A stretch of DNA of 64,000 nucleotides from CAXMST01 sp963790085 (GTDB lineage: Bacteria; Actinomycetota; Thermoleophilia; Solirubrobacterales; 70-9), in NCBI GenBank assembly GCA_963790085.1, contig CAWBNH010000008.1:186001-250000 (forward strand). The letters run 5' to 3'. Below are positions 17,565 to 26,396 of the stretch, in pieces (the first letter of the stretch is position 1; each line of letters starts with the position of its first letter). Under the pieces are notes generated by a model, which was not told where the DNA came from, did not search any database, and worked only from the letters and a program-made list of their open reading frames with translations. The translations under genes and the position numbers were made by a program.

Positions 17565-18236
17565 ATGGTCGGTCGAGTGCTCGTGGTCGAGGACGACGAC
17601 GAGATCGCCGACGTGCTGCGACGCTCTCTGCGCCAGGAGGGCCACGAGGTGCGAACCGCGCTCGACGGCGAGGAGGCGCTCGAGACCGCTCGCGACTTCG
17701 CCCCCGACCTGGTCGTCCTCGATCTCGGCCTGCCGAAGCTGGACGGGGTCGAGGTATGCCGTCGGCTGCGGGAGGAGAGCGACGTCCCGATCCTGATCCT
17801 TACCGCCCGGTCCGGCACCGACGACCGCGTCAGCGGCCTCGACGCCGGGGCCGACGACTACCTGGTCAAGCCCTTCGAGCGGGCTGAGCTGCTCGCCCGC
17901 CTGCGGGCGCTGATGCGGCGCCGGCCGCCCCGCGGGAGCGCCTCGCTGCGGGTCGGAGACCTGAGCCTCAACCCCGACACCCAGGAGGTGATGCGCGGCG
18001 AGCGCGCCCTCGAGCTGACCGCCCGGGAGTTCGAGCTGCTCGAGTTCCTGATGCGCAACCAGCGGCTGGTGATCTCCCGCGAGCGGCTGCTCGAGGAGGT
18101 CTGGGGCTATGACCCGACGTCGATGACCAACACGATCGACGTCTTCATCAGCAACCTGCGGCGCAAGCTCGAGGAGGGAGGCGAGCCCCGGGTCCTCCAT
18201 ACGAAGCGCGGAGCCGGGTACGTGGTGCGGCCGTGA
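17565..18236 (+). CDS. OmpR-family response regulator
   Basis: About 223 residues from ATG 17565. The receiver domain has VVEDDDE (acidic pocket), the phospho-acceptor Asp in DLVVLDLGLPKLDG, Thr in ILTAR, and Lys in DDYLVKPFE. The C-terminal winged-helix DNA-binding domain has LTAREFELLEFLM and TIDVFISNLRRKLE, ending in GAGYVVRP. The stop overlaps the kinase start (GTGA), so it pairs with that kinase. The signal is unknown. The frame is open upstream to 17526, but the conserved sequence begins at MVGRVLVVEDDD. Confidence 0.95.
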   Translation: MVGRVLVVEDDDEIADVLRRSLRQEGHEVRTALDGEEALETARDFAPDLVVLDLGLPKLDGVEVCRRLREESDVPILILTARSGTDDRVSGLDAGADDYLVKPFERAELLARLRALMRRRPPRGSASLRVGDLSLNPDTQEVMRGERALELTAREFELLEFLMRNQRLVISRERLLEEVWGYDPTSMTNTIDVFISNLRRKLEEGGEPRVLHTKRGAGYVVRP

Positions 18237-19645
18237 GCCCGGTGCGCTCGACGATGGCCAGCCTGCGGCGCCAACCGGTCCGGATCAGGCTGGCGATCTT
18301 CTCGGGTGCGCTGACCGCGGTGATCCTGATCGCCTTCGCGATCGTCGTCGGCCGTCTGGTCAGCGATCGGATCGAGGCCGACTTCCGTGACGAGCTGCAG
18401 GGAACGGCGGTCGGGCTCGCCGTGGCGCTCCGCAACGGCAGCGGTCCGTCCGGGGTCAGCCGCGACGACCTGAAGCAGATCGCGATGGCCAATCACGCCG
18501 AGATCCGGATCGTCGACCAGAACAGCAACGTCCGCTTCCAGACTCCCAACGCCTCCGATCTCGGCCCCCCCGATACGACCGGCATCCGCCAGGCCGGAGC
18601 CTCGGTCAGGGTCTCCTCGCAGCTGATCGGCGTCAACGACCTCGCCGGTCCACTCTACGTCCAGTATGCCCAGTCGCGTGCCAGCGTCGAGGCGACGACG
18701 AGTCGCCTCTGGCTGTTCCTCGGCGGCGGGGTACTGGTCGGCACGCTGCTCGCGGTCGCCGCCGGAATGACCGTCGCCAACCGGGCGATGCAGCCGATCG
18801 CGGCGTTGACGGGAACCGCCCGGCGGATCGCGGGCACGCGCGACCCGTCGATGCGGATCCCCCAGCCGGAGAGCGACGACGAGGTGGCGGAGCTCGCCAG
18901 GACCCTCGACGAGATGCTCCGCGAGCTCGACGCGGCGCGGACCGAGGCCGAGACCACCGTCAAGCGGCAGCGGGAGTTCGTCGCCGACGCCTCGCACGAG
19001 CTGCGCACGCCGCTGACCAGCATCCTCGCCAACCTCGAGTTGCTCGAGAGCGCGCTGACCGAGGCCGGTGAGGACGAGCGGGCCGCCGCCCGCTCGGCCC
19101 TGCGCAGCTCGAAGCGCATGAGCCGGCTCGTCGGTGATCTGCTGATCCTCGCTCGGGCGGACGCGGGACGGCGCGACGAGCCGGTCGAATGCGACCTCTC
19201 CGTGATCGCCGGCGAGGCCCTGGACGAGGTTCGCCCGGTCGCCGAGGATCATCGGCTCAGCGCCGAGATCGAGCCCGGCGCCGAGATCCAGGGCAATCCC
19301 GACGAGTTGCACCGCCTGCTTCTCAACCTGCTCGAGAACGCGGTCCGCCACACGCCGGCGGGGACGCGGGTCGAGATGCGGCTCAGCCGCCACAACGGCA
19401 GCGCCCTGATCGAGGTGTCCGACGACGGACCCGGGCTGCAGGAGGGCATGGAGCGGCAGGTGTTCGAGCGGTTCGTGCGCGGCGCGGGGCCCGCTGACCG
19501 ACAGTCGGCGAACGGCGACGGCACCGGGCTCGGGCTGTCGATAGTGCGCGCCGTAGCCGTCGCTCACGGGGGCGAGGTCAGGGCCGGGCGGTCGGGGAGC
19601 GGCGGTGCCAGCTTCACGGTGTCGTTGCCCCTGGCCGGAGATTGA
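18233..19645 (+). CDS. sensor histidine kinase
   Basis: 470 residues. TM1 is near 20-42, followed by an extracytoplasmic domain of about 110 residues, TM2 near 160-182, HAMP, then the HisKA motif ASHELRTPLTS. ATP-binding boxes are NLLENAVRHTP (N), SDDGPGL (G1) and GTGLGLSI (G2). It is an EnvZ/MprB-like sensor that should phosphorylate the preceding response regulator. The GTG start overlaps the regulator stop by 4 bases. Confidence 0.95.
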   Translation: MSPVRSTMASLRRQPVRIRLAIFSGALTAVILIAFAIVVGRLVSDRIEADFRDELQGTAVGLAVALRNGSGPSGVSRDDLKQIAMANHAEIRIVDQNSNVRFQTPNASDLGPPDTTGIRQAGASVRVSSQLIGVNDLAGPLYVQYAQSRASVEATTSRLWLFLGGGVLVGTLLAVAAGMTVANRAMQPIAALTGTARRIAGTRDPSMRIPQPESDDEVAELARTLDEMLRELDAARTEAETTVKRQREFVADASHELRTPLTSILANLELLESALTEAGEDERAAARSALRSSKRMSRLVGDLLILARADAGRRDEPVECDLSVIAGEALDEVRPVAEDHRLSAEIEPGAEIQGNPDELHRLLLNLLENAVRHTPAGTRVEMRLSRHNGSALIEVSDDGPGLQEGMERQVFERFVRGAGPADRQSANGDGTGLGLSIVRAVAVAHGGEVRAGRSGSGGASFTVSLPLAGD

Positions 19646-19759
19646 GCCAAGACTTCGGCACGCTTAAGCCCCGGTTTAGCGGCGGCGTCGACCATGTGCG
19701 CAGGACGAGACAAGCCCGCGGCGACCACACCCCAAGACATCCGGCCGCTGCGGGCACAG

Positions 19760-19817
19760 ATTGGCCCAGCCTGAGCCAATTCGGCCCGTCGGACCCCCCT
19801 CCCTGGTCCGGCGGGCC
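19760..19817. terminator. two tandem hairpins between convergent genes
   Basis: First hairpin: ATTGGC (19760-19765) with GCCAAT (19775-19780). Second: a 13-bp stem with one G-T pair, arms 19783-19795 and 19805-19817, and a 9-base loop. It is followed by AACTTCTTT on the plus strand. They separate the kinase gene (+) from RNase J (-) and could end both transcripts. Confidence 0.6.
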
Positions 19818-19830
19818 AACTTCTTTGCGC

Positions 19831-21498
19831 TCAGACCTCGACGATCACCGGCAGCACCATCGGCCGCCGCTTGAGCCTGTCGTAGACGAACCCGGCGATG
19901 TCGTCGTGGAGGTCCTCCTGAATCAGCGTCACCTCGCGACCGGCGTCCGCGGCCCGTTCGAGCGACTCGTCGACGACATCCTGGAGGTCCTCGATCAGGT
20001 CGGCGACCTCGCTGTCGGCGAGGAACGGGACGCCGCGGATGATCACCTCGGGATCGGCGACGGACTCACCGGACTCCCCCGACACGGTCGCGACGACGAT
20101 GAACAGGCCGTCGGCCGAGAGGGCGCGGCGATCGCGCAGCGCAACGTCGTCGGGGTCACCGATGTCGACGCCGTCGACGAAGATCACCCCGGCCCCGATG
20201 TCCTTGCCGAGCCGCGCGCCCTTCGCGGTGATCTCCAGTGGGATGCCGTTCTTGGTCTTGAAGATCCGCTCGGCCGGGATCCCGACCGACTCCGCGAGCT
20301 GCGCGTGCAGGCGCAGCCGCTTGTGGTCGCCGTGGACCGGCATCACGTACTTCGGTCTGGTCAGGTTGAGCATCAGCTTCATCTCCTCCTGCCAGCCGTG
20401 GCCTGAGGCGTGGATCGGCGCGTCCCTGGCGGTGATCACTCGCGCCCCGATCTCGAAGATGCGATCGATCGTCTCGTTGACCGAGCGCTCGTTGCCGGGG
20501 ATCGGCGTGGCGCTGAAGACGACCGTGTCACCCGAGTGCAGCTCGACGTCACGGTGCTCGCCCGCCGCCATTCGCCGCAGCGCCGACAGCGGCTCGCCCT
20601 GGGAGCCGGTCGAGATCGCGATCACGTCCTCGTCCGGGTAGTCCTCGATCTCGCGCGGCTGGATCAAGAGGCCTTTGGGGGCGTGGGTTATCCCGAGGTT
20701 GCGGGCGATGTTGAAGTTCTTCCGCATCGAACGGCCGACGAGCGCGACCTTGCGATCGAGCTGCTCCGCCGCGTCGACGACCTGCTGGACCCGGTGCAGG
20801 TTCGAGGCGAAGCAGGTGACGATGATCCGCCCATCGCAGCGAGAGAACGTCTCGAGCAGCGCCGGGCCGATGCTCGACTCCGACGGGGCGACGCCGGGCC
20901 GATCGGCGTTGGTCGAGTCGGCGCACAGACAGAGCAGCCCCTCCGCCCCGAGCGCCGCCAGCCGCGAGACGTCGGCGGGCCGCCCATCGACCGGGGTCTG
21001 ATCGAACTTGTAGTCGCCGGTGATCAGGACCGTTCCGAGCTCGGTGTGCAGGGCGACCGCACGCGAGTCCGGGATCGAGTGGGACATGTGCACGGTCTCG
21101 ATCTCGAACGGCCCGGCCTCGCGCCGCTCGCCGGCCTCGATCTCCTCGATCGGGACGTCCTTGAGCTTGTGCTCCTCGAGCTTGCTGCGGACGAGGCCGA
21201 CCGTCAGCCGGCCGCCGTAGATCGCCGGTGGGACCCCGATCTCCTTGAGCACGTAGGGAAGCGCGCCGACGTGATCCTCATGCCCGTGCGTGAGGACGAT
21301 CGCCTCGATGTCGTCGAGCCGGCCGCGAAGATAGGAGAAGTCGGGCAGGACGAGGTCGATGCCGAGCATCTCCGCGGTCGGGAACATCAGGCCGGTGTCG
21401 ACGATCACGATCCGCCCGTCGAGCTCGACGACCATCATGTTCTTGCCGATCTCACCGAGCCCCCCGAGGGGGAGCAGCCGCAGCGTCGGCTCGCTCAT
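19831..21498 (-). CDS. rnj: ribonuclease J
   Basis: 555 residues of the beta-CASP metallo-beta-lactamase family. The zinc site THGHEDHVGAL is near residue 70, with ITGDYKFDQTP and HASGHGWQEEMK further on, then a C-terminal domain. RNase J has 5'-3' exonuclease and endonuclease activity in rRNA maturation and mRNA decay. dapA lies upstream with a 4-base overlap, the dapA-rnj order common in Actinomycetota. RNase Y, PNPase and RNase Z are also in this window. Confidence 0.96.
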   Translation of the reverse strand: MSEPTLRLLPLGGLGEIGKNMMVVELDGRIVIVDTGLMFPTAEMLGIDLVLPDFSYLRGRLDDIEAIVLTHGHEDHVGALPYVLKEIGVPPAIYGGRLTVGLVRSKLEEHKLKDVPIEEIEAGERREAGPFEIETVHMSHSIPDSRAVALHTELGTVLITGDYKFDQTPVDGRPADVSRLAALGAEGLLCLCADSTNADRPGVAPSESSIGPALLETFSRCDGRIIVTCFASNLHRVQQVVDAAEQLDRKVALVGRSMRKNFNIARNLGITHAPKGLLIQPREIEDYPDEDVIAISTGSQGEPLSALRRMAAGEHRDVELHSGDTVVFSATPIPGNERSVNETIDRIFEIGARVITARDAPIHASGHGWQEEMKLMLNLTRPKYVMPVHGDHKRLRLHAQLAESVGIPAERIFKTKNGIPLEITAKGARLGKDIGAGVIFVDGVDIGDPDDVALRDRRALSADGLFIVVATVSGESGESVADPEVIIRGVPFLADSEVADLIEDLQDVVDESLERAADAGREVTLIQEDLHDDIAGFVYDRLKRRPMVLPVIVEV

Positions 21499-22364
21499 GC
21501 GGCCGCCGGCAGGTTCTGCCGCTCGAGGGCCTCGCGGATCGTGGCCCGCTCGGCGTCGTTTGCGGGAACCATCGGCAGTCGCATCCGCTCCGAGCAGATG
21601 CCCATCATCGCCAGCGCAGCCTTGATCGGGATCGGGTTCGTGGTCACGGCGAGCGCCGCGTAGAGGGGCTGCAGCTCCGCGTCGACGGCTCGCGCCCGAT
21701 CGCTGTCGCCGGCGGCAGCCGCGTCGCAGATCTCGCGCATCCGTGGGCCGACGATGTGACTGGCGACGAGGATTCCCCCGGCACCGCCGCTCTCGAGGCA
21801 GCGGAGCAGGGCGTTGTCATTGCCGGCGAGCAGATCGAGGCCCTCGATCGGCGCGAGCTCGGCGTCGTTGGCCTGCTTGACGGCCACCACGTTGTCGATC
21901 GTCGCCAGTGCGGCGAGGTCGTCCGGGGGGATGTTGACCACGCAGCGGGAGGGGATGTTGTAGACGATAACCGGCAGCTCGGTGGCCCCCGCACACGCCT
22001 CGAAGTGAGCCCAGACCCCGGCCCGGTTCGGCTTGTTGTAGTAGGGCGTGACGATCAGGACGCCGTCGGCGCCGGCCGCGGTTGCCGCCCGCGTCAGCTC
22101 AACCGAGTGCCTCGTGTCGTTGGAGCCGGTCCCGACCACCAGCGGGACGCTCGGCCCGAGCTCGTCGCGAACGGCGCCGAGGATCGCGAGCTTCTCGCTG
22201 TCGTCGAGCGTCGGCGACTCCCCCGTGGTGCCGGCGAGCACGAGCCCATCGGAGCCGTTCTCGATCAGGTGGCGCGCCAGCTCGCGAGTGGCACGCAGAT
22301 CAACCTCCCCATCCTCCTCGAACGGGGTGACCATCGCGGTAATCACGCCGGCAAACGGGGCCAT
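21495..22364 (-). CDS. dapA: 4-hydroxy-tetrahydrodipicolinate synthase
   Basis: 289 residues. It has GTTGESPTL near residue 45, the catalytic Tyr in VYNIPSR, and the Schiff-base Lys in AVKQAND. DapA condenses pyruvate with aspartate semialdehyde, the first committed step to diaminopimelate and lysine. The stop overlaps the RNase J start by 4 bases. Length and motifs are normal. Confidence 0.97.
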   Translation of the reverse strand: MAPFAGVITAMVTPFEEDGEVDLRATRELARHLIENGSDGLVLAGTTGESPTLDDSEKLAILGAVRDELGPSVPLVVGTGSNDTRHSVELTRAATAAGADGVLIVTPYYNKPNRAGVWAHFEACAGATELPVIVYNIPSRCVVNIPPDDLAALATIDNVVAVKQANDAELAPIEGLDLLAGNDNALLRCLESGGAGGILVASHIVGPRMREICDAAAAGDSDRARAVDAELQPLYAALAVTTNPIPIKAALAMMGICSERMRLPMVPANDAERATIREALERQNLPAAA

Positions 22365-22434
22365 CGCGCCAAGCCTAGCGCTGGATACGAAGGCACGTGG
22401 CCGCCGAGCCGGTCCCGGGGGCGGACGCGGCCGA

Positions 22435-23907
22435 TCAGCCGGCGAAGACGGGCGGCACCCGCTCCGCCCATGGCTGTGCGCGCTCGAGCTGGGCTGCGAC
22501 GCGGATCAGCAGGTCCTCGCGGCCGAAGGGCGCGACCAGCTGCACACCGACCGGAACGCCCTCGTCGGTCCAGTGCAGCGGCAGCGAGATCGCCGGCTGG
22601 CCGGTGACGTTGAACAGGGCCGTGAAGGCGCCCGATGGAAACGAGCGATGGAAGGCGTCCATCGGGTTGTCGGTCAGGGTGTCGTTGATCTCCCCGAGCT
22701 TCGGTGCGACCTCGGCCATCGTCGGAGTCAAGAGCAGGTCGTGACCGCCCTCGTACCAGCCGGCGATCATCCGACTGATCCCCTGGTGCAGGGCGACGTC
22801 GCGCAGGTAGCGCCCGCTGTCCCGCTCGTGCCCGATCCCGGCCAGCGCCCAGGTCAGCGGCTCGACGTCCTCGGCGGTCAGCTCCCGGCCGAGCAGCATG
22901 CCTACCTGCTCGAGCGTCGCGGCCTGCCCCGCGGCCCAGCGGGTCAGGAAGCTGTCCTGGATCTGCATGCCGGCATCGGTCTCGGAACCGCCGAACACAT
23001 CGATCAGCGAGCCCCCGGTCAGGTGGTGACCGAGGGACTCGAGCAGCTTCGCAGCGTCCTCGACCGCGGCGACGCAGTCGGGGTCGACGTCCGACTCAAC
23101 GGCGGGCGTTGTCATGATCCCGATTCGCAGGCCGGCCTCCTCGTCGTCGAGCTCCTCGACGTAGGGACGGATCGGCTCGGGGGCCACGTAGGGATCGCCG
23201 GGGGCCGGTCCCTGCACCGCGTCGAGAAGGCGGGCGGTGTCGCGGACCGACCTCGAGACCGCGAGCTCGACGGTGAGGCCCGAGACGTTGTCGCCGATCA
23301 ACGGCCCCTCGCTGATCCGCTGCCTGGTCGGCTTCAGCCCGACGAGTCCGTTGTTCGAGGCCGGGATCCGAATCGAGCCGCCACCGTCGTTTGCGTGCGC
23401 CATCGGCACCATGCCACCGGCGACCGCCGCGCCCGAGCCGCCCGAGGAGCCGCCCGGGCTGCGGCTCGTATCCCAGGGGTTGCTCGTCGCTCCGTAGGCG
23501 ACCGGCTCCGTGGTCGGCAGGATGCCGAGCTCGGGCGTGTTCGTCTTGCCGATCGTGATCAGGCCGGCGTCGCGGAAGCGCTGCGCCAGGTAGGTGTCCA
23601 TCGGCGCGGCGAAGTTGGCCTCCTTGAGCACCCGCATTCCCAAGTGCAGCGGCTGGCCGGCGAACGCGGCCCCGAGGTCCTTGAGCAGGAACGGGACGCC
23701 CTTGAAGGGACCGTCGGGCAGCTCGCCGGAGGCCGCCTCGCGGGCCTGGTCGAAGAGCGGGTGGATGACGGCGTTGAGCTCCCCATTGACCTGCTCGACG
23801 CGGTCGATCGCGGCGTCGACGAGCTCCAGTGGACTCGTCTCGCCGGAGCTGACCAGCTCAGCCATCGCGGTCGCGTCCATTCTCGAAAGCTCGTCGCTCA
23901 TCTTCAT
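22435..23907 (-). CDS. amidase signature family hydrolase
   Basis: 490 residues. The Ser-cisSer-Lys triad is visible: Lys in FLLKDLG, and the two serines in SPGGSSGGSGAAVAGG. The GSIRIPAS segment follows. Motif spacing and MVPMAHANDGGGSIR resemble 6-aminohexanoate-cyclic-dimer-hydrolase-type amidases, but the family is broad and the substrate is open. No gatB or gatC is nearby, so it is not likely GatA. ATG 23901, with GGAG six bases ahead, is an equally good start. Confidence 0.88.
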   Translation of the reverse strand: MKMSDELSRMDATAMAELVSSGETSPLELVDAAIDRVEQVNGELNAVIHPLFDQAREAASGELPDGPFKGVPFLLKDLGAAFAGQPLHLGMRVLKEANFAAPMDTYLAQRFRDAGLITIGKTNTPELGILPTTEPVAYGATSNPWDTSRSPGGSSGGSGAAVAGGMVPMAHANDGGGSIRIPASNNGLVGLKPTRQRISEGPLIGDNVSGLTVELAVSRSVRDTARLLDAVQGPAPGDPYVAPEPIRPYVEELDDEEAGLRIGIMTTPAVESDVDPDCVAAVEDAAKLLESLGHHLTGGSLIDVFGGSETDAGMQIQDSFLTRWAAGQAATLEQVGMLLGRELTAEDVEPLTWALAGIGHERDSGRYLRDVALHQGISRMIAGWYEGGHDLLLTPTMAEVAPKLGEINDTLTDNPMDAFHRSFPSGAFTALFNVTGQPAISLPLHWTDEGVPVGVQLVAPFGREDLLIRVAAQLERAQPWAERVPPVFAG

Positions 23908-23956
23908 CTCCGTCGGCGTAGGTGTGGGTCAGGGGGTCGGTCGTCGGCCCGGGACG

Positions 23957-24859
23957 CTAGCGGGGTTTCCCCGCCACCGGCCCGAGCGCCCGCAGCAGCG
24001 AGCCGACCACCAGTCCCGCGACCGCGACGATCACTGCCGAGGAGAGCAGATATGCCGCGTGGAAGCGGTTCCAGTCCACCTCGGGCCCGTAGCGGAGCGA
24101 GGCGAAGACCAGCGCGCCGACGAACAGCCCGATCGCGACGAGGGCTCCAGCGGTCTCGATTCGCCGGGCGATCGTCGCCGAGCGGCCCGGCGGTACGGCG
24201 GGCAGCTCCGACGTCGCGACGCCGGGCGCCCGCGAGTAGAGCAGCGCCAGCAGAGCCGCGGTCACCGCCAGCGTCAGCAGATAGGAGCCGATCGCGTCGC
24301 TGGGGCGATGCCAGTCGGCGGTCACCGTGAACACTCCCGCGGCCGCCGCGAGGCCCAGCGCCAGCAGGCCGGCCCAGGAACGCAGCCGCGGCGGCGCGAC
24401 GACGACGAAGGCGAGGCCGATGCTCGCGAAGACGGTCGCGTGACCGCTCGGGTAGCTGTTCTCCGCGATCCGCGAGTCGATCACCAGGTCGGGGCGCTCG
24501 AACAGCCAGAGCTTGAAGACCTCGGTCGCCACCAGGCTGACACCGATGATCGCCGCGGGGAGCAGGAGCAGCGCCGGCCGGCGCCGGAGCAGGGCGATGC
24601 CGGTGAGCACGCCGGTGGCGATCAGCAGCGAGCCGATCGAGACCGTGCGCAGCAGCCTGCTCGCCGCGTCCTGGGCGCGCTCGGGCACCTGGTCGACCCC
24701 CGCCAGGGCGGCCTCGTCCCCGCGCTGGCCGAGCTCGGTCTGGACCGCGAACAGGTAGACGCCGAAGAACGCCACCAGCGCGAGCGCCGAGAGCACCGTG
24801 AGGCGGACGACGCGCGGCGTCAGCGCGACTTCCGCGCCTGGATCGAGGAGCCTGGGCAT
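23957..24859 (-). CDS. PAP2-family membrane phosphatase
   Basis: 300 residues with about six to eight hydrophobic segments. The three phosphatase motifs are readable: KLWLFERPDL (K-x6-RP), YPSGHA, and ADWHRPSD with the catalytic His. Members act on lipid phosphates such as undecaprenyl pyrophosphate or phosphatidate; which one cannot be said. It lies between the amidase and dapB genes on the same strand. Confidence 0.88.
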   Translation of the reverse strand: MPRLLDPGAEVALTPRVVRLTVLSALALVAFFGVYLFAVQTELGQRGDEAALAGVDQVPERAQDAASRLLRTVSIGSLLIATGVLTGIALLRRRPALLLLPAAIIGVSLVATEVFKLWLFERPDLVIDSRIAENSYPSGHATVFASIGLAFVVVAPPRLRSWAGLLALGLAAAAGVFTVTADWHRPSDAIGSYLLTLAVTAALLALLYSRAPGVATSELPAVPPGRSATIARRIETAGALVAIGLFVGALVFASLRYGPEVDWNRFHAAYLLSSAVIVAVAGLVVGSLLRALGPVAGKPR

Positions 24860-24924
24860 GGGCGGTCAGGTTAGGAAAGCGTGGCCAAACGGCACCTAAA
24901 GGGCCGACCGGCCGCGCCGCGGGG

Positions 24925-25616
24925 TCAGTCCAGCAACGCCTCGAGCCCGACCGTGAGCGGATCGGGCAGCGAGCCGACCCGGCGGCAGGCGAGCACCACC
25001 CCGGGCATGAACGAATGCCGGTCGGTCGAGTCGTGGCGGATCGAGAGCGTCTGGCCCTCGCCGCCGAAGATCACCTCCTGGTGGGCGACCAGGCCGGGGA
25101 GGCGGACCGAGTGGATCGGCTCGTGGACGTTGCCGCCGGCGGCCTCGATCAGCTCCGCGGTTCGCGCCGCCGTGCCCGACGGCCTGTCGAGCTTGCGGTC
25201 GTGATGGAGCTCGACGATCTCCGCTTCGGGCATGTGCGGAGCGATCAACTCGGCGGCCCGCATCATCAGCACCGCGCCGATCGCGAAGTTGGCGGCGACG
25301 AAGGCGCGGCCCCCCTCCCCCCGTCCCAGTGGTCGGCGGCGCAGCGGCCGAGCTTCTCGAGGTCGAAGCCGGTGGTGCCGATCACGACGCTGGTGCCCGA
25401 GTGCAGGCACTTGTGGGCATTCGGGAGCGCCTGGTCGGGGACCGTGAAGTCAACGACCACGTCGGCTTCGTCGAGCACCTCGCCGAGCTCGACCCCGAGC
25501 TCCGGATCGGCGCGGCCGGTCAGCTCGAGTCCCTCGGCAGCCGCGACCGCCTCGCAGACCGTCGCACCCATCCGCCCCGCGGCCCCCGCGACCGCAACTC
25601 TGATCGGGTCAGTCAT
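24925..25616 (-). pseudogene. dapB: 4-hydroxy-tetrahydrodipicolinate reductase, frameshifted
   Basis: Two frames together make one DapB. The N-terminal part, from ATG 25616, reads VAVAGAAGRMG, DFTVPDQALPNA and SVVIGTTGFD. The C-terminal part, in another frame to 24925, reads FVAANFAIGAVLMM, ELHHDRKLDRPSGTA and HDSTDRHSFMPG. The frame changes at 25310-25322, where minus-strand G6-A-G6 occurs. Adding one G restores a continuous protein of about 230 residues. The rest of the gene looks intact, so a base-calling error is as likely as a real mutation. DapB reduces the DapA product with NAD(P)H. Confidence 0.9.
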
Positions 25617-25702
25617 ACCCGGCAGCTTACGCGGGCGGTCGGGCGCGGGCTAGAGTCGCGAACTCGGACCACCCGTTCGAGCGACCTGAGAAGATCGCCG
25701 GC

Positions 25703-25996
25703 GTGGAGGTTGTCTACGAACGCCTGCAGCGCTGGTATTGGAGCCAGTGCGACGGTGAGTGGGAGCACCGCTACGGAGTCCAGATCCAGACCCTCGACAA
25801 CCCCGGCTGGATGCTGGACGTGGATCTGGTCGGGACCGGCCTCGAGGACCGGCCGTTCGCGCCTGAGCCGCTCGCGCGGCGCTCCGAGACCGACTGGATT
25901 CACTGCCGGATCGAGAACCGGCAGTTCCGCGCGGCCGGCGGACCGACCAATCTGACCGAGATGATCGAGCGCTTCCTCGCCTGGGCCGAGGCCTGA
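25703..25996 (+). CDS. immunity protein 53 (Imm53) family protein
   Basis: 97 residues from GTG 25703. The run WYWSQCDGEWEHRYGV, followed by IQTLDNPGWMLDVDL and LEDRPF, matches the Imm53 family as I know it: small immunity proteins of polymorphic toxin systems. No toxin gene, secretion gene or other immunity gene is near, so it looks orphan. It is divergent from dapB (86 bases between starts) and is followed by a 400-base non-coding stretch. Confidence 0.8.
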   Translation: MEVVYERLQRWYWSQCDGEWEHRYGVQIQTLDNPGWMLDVDLVGTGLEDRPFAPEPLARRSETDWIHCRIENRQFRAAGGPTNLTEMIERFLAWAEA

Positions 25997-26278
25997 GCTG
26001 CGCGCAAGTCGCCTCAGCCGTTCGCTGCACTCGCGGCGCAGCCGGCGGGCTGGGCTCCCGAGCCACCCTTGGCCTTGCGGTCGCGGGCTGCCCGGCCTAG
26101 AGCGCGCTTCGGGACCTGTGAGCAGAGGCTTCCCCGCCAGCGCCCGCTGCTGCGGTCGAGGAAGATCCCGCCGACCGAGCCGACCGGCTGCTCGATCCGG
26201 CATCGGGATGATGATCTGGTCGATCGCTGTCCCCTTGCCGCCCGTGAAGCGGACGTCTCCGACGCGCCCGGGATGCGC

Positions 26279-26323
26279 CGAGGTTGACATCGACACCTAT
26301 ATCCGGGGTCAAGTTCAACCTCG
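26279..26323. repeat. 9-bp perfect inverted repeat
   Basis: CGAGGTTGA at 26279-26287 and TCAACCTCG at 26315-26323 are exact reverse complements, 27 bases apart. The spacer contains a TATAT core, but no properly spaced promoter is seen. Confidence 0.6.
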
Positions 26324-26366
26324 ATCGTCAGGCGGGTTCCGTGTGTCTTTCGACTAGGAGCACAAC

Positions 26367-26384
26367 CGGCGGCCGGGGCCGCTG
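26367..26384 (-). terminator. hairpin downstream of the M16 protease gene
   Basis: CGGCGGC, loop CGGG, GCCGCTG: a 7-bp stem with one G-T pair, 13 bases past the protease stop. The sequence after it on the minus strand is only mildly T-rich. Confidence 0.35.
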
Positions 26385-26396
26385 TGAGAGGGGCGC

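Larger units (their letters stand above)
25997..26396. other. 400-base non-coding region after the Imm53 gene
   Basis: No gene is recognised in six frames. It lies between the convergent ends of the Imm53 gene and the M16 protease gene. It contains a 9-bp perfect inverted repeat (26279-26287 and 26315-26323) and a hairpin at 26367-26384. One minus-strand frame starts with plausible peptide (ATG near 26290) but drifts into antisense of the Imm53 gene. It could be a gene relic or an unrecognised RNA. Confidence 0.4.
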
